Below, in pieces: positions 59,115-64,000 of a stretch of 64,000 nt of DNA (position 1 is its first letter; each line of letters begins with the position of its first letter). The stretch spans positions 401,501 through 465,500 of the forward strand of contig NZ_CP038141.1 of the NCBI RefSeq assembly GCF_006542355.1, in the 5' to 3' direction. The position numbers and the translations under genes were made by a program. Under the pieces are notes generated by a model. It was not told where the DNA came from, ran no database searches, and saw nothing but the letters and a program-made list of their open reading frames with translations. This DNA comes from Swingsia samuiensis (lineage in GTDB: Bacteria > Pseudomonadota > Alphaproteobacteria > Acetobacterales > Acetobacteraceae).

Positions 59115-60598
59115 GCCGACACTCCTGCATGAATAGATGGTTTATGAGTAAAAGCGGCGGCCTGTTCAATGACATGCCCTGCTGCGATCAGAGTTTCTTC
59201 ATCAAAGAATTTACCAATCAGCTGCAAACCAAGCGGAACGCCATGAGCATCCAAACCCGCTGGAACAGATAGGGCTGGCACACCAGCCATACTTGCAGGA
59301 ACTGTAAAGACGTCATTCAGATACATCTGAACCGGGTCTGTTGGTTTTTCATCCTGAGCAAATGCACCAGAAGGCGCGGTAGGTGTCAGCAACACATCAA
59401 CCTGCTCATAAGCATTTAAGAAATCACGCTGTATAAGCGTTCTGACCTTTTGAGCCCGTAAATAGTAAGCATCGTAATATCCAGAAGACAGAACATGTGT
59501 CCCAATAAGAATACGACGTTTCACTTCCTCACCAAAGCCCGCAGCACGCGTCGCTTCATAAAGGCCATCAAGCGTATCAGCCTTAACGCGCTCTCCAAAA
59601 CGAACACCATCATAGCGTGCCAAGTTAGAAGATGCCTCCGCAAGAGCTGCAATATAATAGGCTGGCAAACCATATTTTGTATGAGGTAATGAGACCTCAA
59701 CAATTTCTGCACCGGCCTCTTTAAGCCAGTTCATTCCTTGCTGCCACAAGGCCTCTATTTCTGCAGGCATTCCATCCACGCGATATTCTTTTGGAATACC
59801 AACGCGCAATCCTTTTACACCACGTGTCAAAGCCGCTTCATAATGAGGAACTGGGACATTAACACTCGTCGAATCACGCTCATCAAAGCCAGCCATTGAT
59901 TCAAGCAAAATCGCACAATCCTGAAGATTACGCGCCATTGGACCAGCCTGATCTAACGAGCTTGCAAAAGCGATTGTCCCAAACCGGGAGCAGCGACCAT
60001 AGGTTGGCTTAATCCCTGCAATCCCGGTAAAAGACGCAGGCTGACGGATGGACCCGCCCGTATCTGTCCCTGTGGCGCCGAGTACAAGCCCAGCGGCAAC
60101 AGCTGCCGCAGAACCCCCAGAGGATCCACCAGGAACCAGCTTTGCATCTGAGCCTTTGCGTTTCCAAGGGTTTTCAACAGCACCGAATGCCGACGTCAGG
60201 TTAGCTGATCCCATCGCAAATTCATCAAGGTTCAGCTTACCTAAAAAGACAGCGCCATCACGCAATAAATTCGCTGTCACTGTGCTTTCATACGGTGGAA
60301 CAAAATTACCAATAATCTTGCTCGCAGCCGTGGTGCGAATGCCTGTCGTACAAAACAGATCTTTAATACCAAGCGGGATACCGCACAGCTTACCACCCTC
60401 GCCCTTTTCCAAGGCTTGATCAGCAACCTTAGCGGCAGCACGCGCTTGATCTGGTGTGCGGGTAATGAAGCTGTTTAAACGGCCATCCAAACGGTCAGCC
60501 GCATCAATATACGCGTCAGTTAATTCAACTGCTGAAATCTTACGTGCCTTAAGAGCATCACGCGCCGAAGCCAGCGTTAGGTCATAAATGCTGGACAT
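59111..60598 (-). CDS. gatA: Aspartyl/glutamyl-tRNA amidotransferase subunit A
   Basis: Amidase subunit that releases ammonia from glutamine. The 495-aa amidase-signature enzyme has the catalytic Lys in LGIKDLF (about residue 78) and the Ser-cisSer pair in [20 protein letters not shown] with [12 protein letters not shown]. It overlaps gatC by one base and gatB by 4 bp, giving the operon order gatC-gatA-gatB. Confidence 0.97.
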   Translation of the reverse strand: MSSIYDLTLASARDALKARKISAVELTDAYIDAADRLDGRLNSFITRTPDQARAAAKVADQALEKGEGGKLCGIPLGIKDLFCTTGIRTTAASKIIGNFVPPYESTVTANLLRDGAVFLGKLNLDEFAMGSANLTSAFGAVENPWKRKGSDAKLVPGGSSGGSAAAVAAGLVLGATGTDTGGSIRQPASFTGIAGIKPTYGRCSRFGTIAFASSLDQAGPMARNLQDCAILLESMAGFDERDSTSVNVPVPHYEAALTRGVKGLRVGIPKEYRVDGMPAEIEALWQQGMNWLKEAGAEIVEVSLPHTKYGLPAYYIAALAEASSNLARYDGVRFGERVKADTLDGLYEATRAAGFGEEVKRRILIGTHVLSSGYYDAYYLRAQKVRTLIQRDFLNAYEQVDVLLTPTAPSGAFAQDEKPTDPVQMYLNDVFTVPASMAGVPALSVPAGLDAHGVPLGLQLIGKFFDEETLIAAGHVIEQAAAFTHKPSIHAGVSA

Positions 60599-60885
60599 TA
60601 TTCTACCACCTTCGGAACTGTGTAAAATGGACCTTCACGCTCTGGAGCGTTCGACAACACCGCTTCACGGTTGTTCCCGTCTGTCTCCGCATCTTCTCTC
60701 AAGCGCGCTTTAGCGAGGCCTGTTCCAATCATGGGTGGAACATCAGAAATATCCACCTCATTCAGTTGTTCTACCCAATCAATGATAGAACCCATGTCTT
60801 TACCAAGAGCATCAATCTCTTCTGGTTTCAGACCAATTCTGGCCAATCTGGCAATTCGTGTAACCGTTTTCGCGTCGAGCGACAT
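60598..60885 (-). CDS. gatC: Aspartyl/glutamyl-tRNA amidotransferase subunit C
   Basis: Small scaffold subunit stabilising GatA. ATG 60885 has AGGGA five bases upstream and begins [20 protein letters not shown], the usual GatC start; six codons upstream are also in frame. 95 aa with the conserved [16 protein letters not shown] and [20 protein letters not shown] segment and the C-terminal FYTVPKVVE. Confidence 0.95.
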   Translation of the reverse strand: MSLDAKTVTRIARLARIGLKPEEIDALGKDMGSIIDWVEQLNEVDISDVPPMIGTGLAKARLREDAETDGNNREAVLSNAPEREGPFYTVPKVVE

Positions 60886-60954
60886 GGAAATCCCTAAAAG
60901 CAAAAGAAAATAATGATAGCATTATCAGTGTAAATTAGATCATAACGCTTGGCT

Positions 60955-61422
60955 ATGTCCCTATTCAATCCACAAGAACTTCGAAAAGCGATTCAACCCA
61001 ACCAACGTGTGCTCGGTTTGGACCCAGGATCCAAGACAATTGGCATCGCTTTAAGTGATGTGTCTCTTATGCTGGCATCCCCTTTCGCAGGGATCCGCAA
61101 GCGGAAACTCAAGGAAAATACTCCCGAGATCGCCAAAATTATTAAAGAGCATGATGTAGGGGCTCTTATCGTCGGACTTCCACTCTCCCTTGATGGGGAT
61201 TTCGGCCCTGCCGCACGCGCCGCCTCTGACTGGACTGAAGCCCTATCTGAACGATTACAGATTCCCGCGTGTTTGTGGGATGAGCGCCTCTCATCAAGTG
61301 CGGTGAATCGCTTTTTAATTCAAGACGCTGATATGACTCGAAGCAGAAGAGCAGATGTTGTTGATAAAATGGCAGCAGCTTACATGCTTCAAGGATGGCT
61401 TGATGCCACCGCTCTTACATAA
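60955..61422 (+). CDS. ruvX: Holliday junction resolvase-like RuvX/YqgF
   Basis: 155-aa RNase H-fold protein; in E. coli YqgF acts in 16S rRNA 5'-end processing, in other bacteria in DNA repair. VLGLDPGSKTIGIALSD holds the first acidic residue, VGLPLSLDGDFGPAA the middle motif, and LWDERLSSSAVNRF the DER motif. ATG 60955 was chosen over a TTG two codons upstream; the ribosome site is weak. It is divergent from gatC. Confidence 0.92.
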   Translation: MSLFNPQELRKAIQPNQRVLGLDPGSKTIGIALSDVSLMLASPFAGIRKRKLKENTPEIAKIIKEHDVGALIVGLPLSLDGDFGPAARAASDWTEALSERLQIPACLWDERLSSSAVNRFLIQDADMTRSRRADVVDKMAAAYMLQGWLDATALT

Positions 61423-61564
61423 CCAGTAATCCAATTAATATTCCAGCAGCGGACAAGCCAAGAAGAATAGAAATAGGAAGCATTGTACTCGACATTAAAG
61501 ATTCTACTTCTTCTGTCGCTTCCAATTCAGTGTTATCTTCTAATTCTTCTTGGTTTTCATTCAT
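61415..61564 (-). CDS. Small single-pass membrane protein, 49 aa
   Basis: Encoded convergently to ruvX, with an 8-bp overlap of 3' ends. The first 22 residues are strongly acidic (MNENQEELEDNTELEATEEV), followed by a hydrophobic C-terminal anchor (LPISILLGLSAAGILIGLLV). Tail-anchored topology is likely. The ribosome site is weak, but the clean acid-then-membrane layout supports a real gene. No family recognised. Confidence 0.5.
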   Translation of the reverse strand: MNENQEELEDNTELEATEEVESLMSSTMLPISILLGLSAAGILIGLLVM

Positions 61565-61683
61565 AGCCACATCCAATTTTCAAGTAATCCAAGCGTCTTA
61601 TACGCGAGTGTCTTTTTTATGAATTGAAACAGATCAAATATACTATACGTCAATACAATATATTTCGACAATCACCTCATATT

Positions 61684-61706
61684 TTCGATTTCTGTCAAAA
61701 ATCGAA
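61684..61706. promoter_or_regulatory. Inverted repeat between the small membrane gene and the YetF-like gene
   Basis: TTCGATTT-(7 nt)-AAATCGAA, perfect 8-bp arms, in the 200-bp divergent gap. Could be an operator for either gene. Confidence 0.3.
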
Positions 61707-61812
61707 CGCTTACTCATAAAAATTATACATCTTTCATATAAAGATTGTTATTAATTCACACGCTTTTGTGAAAGCAGTCCACTTTTGTTTATCAAAGGAC
61801 ACATCAAACGCT

Positions 61813-62580
61813 ATGACCTTTTACTTATTGGTGCTTGTTAAAGTCTTAATTGGCCTTGTTATGGTGGTTGTTTCATTAAACATAACAGGAAGGACACAGT
61901 TTAGCCAAATGACGGTTATCGACCTTGTCGGTAACTTTATTATTGGTGGTGTCATTGGTGGTGTTCTTTACAATAATGACATTAGTTTGTGGCGCTACAT
62001 CATTGTATTGCTGTTCTGCCTCAGCATTATGGGCATCGCAAACTATATCACCAGAAACTGCGCCACAATACGACATGCTTCAATCGGAAAACCCATCCCA
62101 ATTATTGAAAATGGGCGTTTCCTTGTCGAATCTTTTCAAAAATATAAGAGCAAGCTTGATATTTGCGATATTGCCACAAACCTCCGTCAGCATGGTATTT
62201 TTGGCTTTGATGATATTCAATTCGCCCAACTTGAGCCAAGTGGCCAGCTCAGCGTTATTAAGGGAGAGGAAGAACACCCAACGCGCTTTGTCGTTTTCCA
62301 AGGTGAATTGTTAAAATATGAACTTGAAGTTGGAGACCTAAAAGAAGACTGGGTTCTGAGTGAAATCACCCATGCGCTTGGTCAGTTTGATCTAAAAGAC
62401 ATATTCTTGGCGGAATGGTGTTATAACCACATGACCGTTATTATGATGGATGGCCGTATTATCAAAGGGCCTTTACGTCCTGAACGCTCCGTCAATGCTC
62501 AAGGTATATTAAACTCCAAATATGCAAACGATATTTCCAATAGTCGTTGGCTACGAACAGAAAAAAGATATTTCCACTAA
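61813..62580 (+). CDS. DUF421/YetF-family membrane protein
   Basis: 255 aa: three membrane helices in the first 80 residues (LVLVKVLIGLVMVVVSLNIT, VGNFIIGGVIGGVLY, YIIVLLFCLSIMGIANYI) then the soluble DUF421 domain twice, with GKPIPIIENGRFLVESFQKY, LRQHGIFGFDDIQFAQLEPS and GQLSVIKGEE. Family function is unknown (YetF of Bacillus). ATG 61813 fits the family; a GTG 15 codons upstream is also in frame. It is followed by a bidirectional terminator. Confidence 0.82.
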   Translation: MTFYLLVLVKVLIGLVMVVVSLNITGRTQFSQMTVIDLVGNFIIGGVIGGVLYNNDISLWRYIIVLLFCLSIMGIANYITRNCATIRHASIGKPIPIIENGRFLVESFQKYKSKLDICDIATNLRQHGIFGFDDIQFAQLEPSGQLSVIKGEEEHPTRFVVFQGELLKYELEVGDLKEDWVLSEITHALGQFDLKDIFLAEWCYNHMTVIMMDGRIIKGPLRPERSVNAQGILNSKYANDISNSRWLRTEKRYFH

Positions 62581-62592
62581 TATACATAACAT

Positions 62593-62624
62593 TTTACCCC
62601 GATATCATATTGTATCGGGGTAAA
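62593..62624. terminator. Bidirectional terminator between YetF-like gene and rlmB
   Basis: Perfect 12-bp stem TTTACCCCGATA / TATCGGGGTAAA with an 8-nt loop between convergent genes; the arms end in T/A runs usable in both directions. Confidence 0.82.
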
Positions 62625-62628
62625 TACT

Positions 62629-63420
62629 TTATCGAATAAGTTCATATAAAGCGACAGCCGCCGCATTCGAAACATTCAAACTTTCCATATCACCGGGCAT
62701 ATAGACACTTGCAATTTCATCACATGATTCACGCGTTAAACGCCGCAACCCTGCACCTTCCGCACCAAGCACTAACGCAACACGTCGCTTTCCGAAGGAC
62801 TGACCATCCAAACGAGCACCACCAGCATCTAGCCCTACAACCCATAAATCTTCTTTTTGAAGAGAGGCCAGCGCGCGCGACAAATTAACTTCCCGAATAA
62901 TGGGCACAACATCCAACGCACCCGAAGCCGCTTTTGCCATAGCCCCACTTTCTTGAGGGGTATTCCGGTCTTGCACCAACAAAGCACATGCCCCGAAAGC
63001 GGCAGCAGAACGTAAAATAGCACCTATATTTCTTGGATCTGTGACCTGATCCAAAACCAAAATTGCTCCCGGACGCCCTAACGCTTCAAAGATTGTAGGG
63101 GGCTCTAAAGCTTCAACACGCAAACAAACACCTTGATGAACAGCATCCCGCTCACACAACCGGTCCAAACGCTCACGCTCAACGATTTGAGGCTGTATGC
63201 GCTCATCCTTATCAAAGGATGATGCAGCTTCTTTCGTTGCCAAGAACTCATGAATAACGCGGTTTGGATTTTTCAAAGCCGCTTGAACAGCATGCTTTCC
63301 ATAAATCCAATAACTCGAAGAAGAGCCTGCTTTAGGAGAACGCTCATGATGTGAGCGTTTCCCCATCTTATCAGGTGTTTTTTGCGACAAAGTCGAACGG
63401 GAAAAAGAACGTTTAGCCAT
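62629..63420 (-). CDS. rlmB: 23S rRNA 2'-O-methyltransferase, SpoU/TrmH family (RlmB-like)
   Basis: SPOUT methyltransferase that probably methylates 23S rRNA with S-adenosylmethionine. ATG 63420 was chosen because the longer frame runs antisense through tRNA-Tyr. 263 aa: basic, Ser-rich N-terminus, substrate-binding domain with WIYGKHAVQAALKNPNRVI, then the knot domain with LVLDQVTDPRNIGAILRSAA, LVLGAEGAGLRRL and SLNVSNAAAVALYEL, the three SPOUT motifs. RlmB (G2251) is the best guess among TrmH-family members. Confidence 0.88.
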   Translation of the reverse strand: MAKRSFSRSTLSQKTPDKMGKRSHHERSPKAGSSSSYWIYGKHAVQAALKNPNRVIHEFLATKEAASSFDKDERIQPQIVERERLDRLCERDAVHQGVCLRVEALEPPTIFEALGRPGAILVLDQVTDPRNIGAILRSAAAFGACALLVQDRNTPQESGAMAKAASGALDVVPIIREVNLSRALASLQKEDLWVVGLDAGGARLDGQSFGKRRVALVLGAEGAGLRRLTRESCDEIASVYMPGDMESLNVSNAAAVALYELIR

Positions 63421-63490
63421 AATTTTTATATATAATTGAGGATAAGCAATTGACATAGAGATAAAATCACCATATTCCAACCGCGGAGCC

Positions 63491-63576
63491 GGAGAGGTGC
63501 CCGAGTGGCTAAAGGGGGCGGACTGTAAATCCGCTGGCGTACGCCTACGTTGGTTCGAATCCAACTCTCTCCACCA
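63491..63576 (+). tRNA. tRNA-Tyr(GUA)
   Basis: 86 nt, class II. Acceptor GGAGAGG / TCTCTCC (one G-U pair), discriminator A, encoded CCA, anticodon GTA within ACTGTAAAT, long variable arm, T loop GTTCGAATC. Confidence 0.96.
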
Positions 63577-63707
63577 CGATCTTTTTTGATCTATGCTCTT
63601 GGCAATGGATTCTGCCAGATCTTTGGATCGAACCGCATCATATTTTCGATGCTGATGATTCCTGTCTTTTAAACTTTTAATGAAGTTTTATAGGCGGGGT
63701 CTGTCTT

Positions 63708-64000
63708 ATGTCTTCTAAAGCAAAATTATTATCCGCATTGAGAATAGTCCTTCTCTGGACCGCACTCCTCATTCCACTTGGCCTTTCTGTCGGCTCTCTT
63801 TGCGCTTTCTTCCTATGGGCACTTAAGGCTGTAACGGACTATCGTCTTTCTCACCCATCTATCCTTTTTGCCCTCCCCATAGCCGGCGTGGGGGTTGGAC
63901 TGCTTTATTATTGGTGCGGCGGCAAAGCAGAAGGTGGCAATAACCTCATTATTGACGAGATCCATAAGCCTGGTGGTGGTGTCCCTCTCCGAATGGCCCC
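63708..64000 (+). CDS. CLC-family chloride channel/transporter (N-terminal part; runs off the window)
   Basis: 97 residues are visible from ATG 63708. Two hydrophobic helices (about 12-37, LLWTALLIPLGLSVGSLCAF; and 50-68, ILFALPIAGVGVGLLYYW) precede CGGKAEGGNNLIIDEIHKPG and GGVPLRMAP, the region that corresponds to the first CLC selectivity loop (GSGIP-like) in this subfamily. It lies 130 bp after tRNA-Tyr. The rest of the gene is outside the window. Confidence 0.78.
   Translation, partial: MSSKAKLLSALRIVLLWTALLIPLGLSVGSLCAFFLWALKAVTDYRLSHPSILFALPIAGVGVGLLYYWCGGKAEGGNNLIIDEIHKPGGGVPLRMA

Noticed and set aside
63421-63564. N-terminal extension of the rRNA methyltransferase frame
   Set aside because: The 48 extra codons run antisense through tRNA-Tyr; translation from 63420 (MAKRSFSRS) fits the family.

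Overview
The window is chromosomal DNA of an alphaproteobacterium, most likely an acetic acid bacterium (Acetobacteraceae). The ribosomal proteins, EF-Tu, the short adenylate kinase, an FzlA-like protein next to minCDE, the DUF3576-leuS-lptE-holA cluster and a sugar-alcohol type permease all fit this. The genus cannot be fixed from the sequence. Base composition is moderate (mid-40s percent GC by eye) and drops in the accessory island near 54 kb.

Layout. 1-0.7 kb: truncated MFS polyol-type permease with a CRP-like box upstream. 1.0-29.0 kb, all on the minus strand: one almost continuous block of translation and transcription genes, rplKA-rplJL-rpoBC-rpsLG-tuf-S10-spc-secY-adk-alpha operon (rpsM, rpsK, rpoA, rplQ). 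Two usual members are missing: fusA is not between rpsG and tuf, and secE-nusG are not upstream of rplK. 29.2-37.5 kb: an RND tripartite efflux operon, with a two-component system just upstream on the same strand. 37.6-43.6 kb: rmuC, a small lipoprotein, a BaiN/YhiN-type flavoprotein, an FzlA-like GST-fold protein, and divergently minC, minD, minE plus a YidB-like gene. 43.7-46.2 kb: a TonB-dependent receptor. 46.2-51.0 kb: DUF3576-leuS-lptE-holA. 51.3-53.2 kb: Rrf2 regulator, frameshifted periplasmic cupin gene and an SDR-type epimerase, with a palindromic operator over the rrf2 promoter.

53.3-57.6 kb is the accessory island and the most interesting part. It starts with a tRNA-Arg(CCU) gene split in the anticodon loop by a 223-nt group I self-splicing intron. 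This is followed by an AT-rich two-gene cassette (302-aa protein with a glycine-rich hydrophobic hairpin plus a 143-aa multi-pass membrane protein) that looks like a pore-forming toxin with immunity protein. A prophage lysis cassette (small coupled ORF, lysozyme-fold endolysin candidate, holin candidate, Rz/Rz1-like spanins) comes next, ending at the 3' end of tRNA-Ser(GCU). No capsid, tail or integrase gene remains.

57.6-64 kb: gatCAB, divergent ruvX, a 49-aa membrane peptide, a DUF421/YetF membrane protein, rlmB-type rRNA methyltransferase, tRNA-Tyr(GUA) and the start of a CLC chloride channel.

Starts were moved inward from the longest open frame wherever family homology, a Shine-Dalgarno sequence or overlap with a neighbouring gene required it; these cases are stated. 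All function calls come from reading the sequence and remembered family features; no database search was run.
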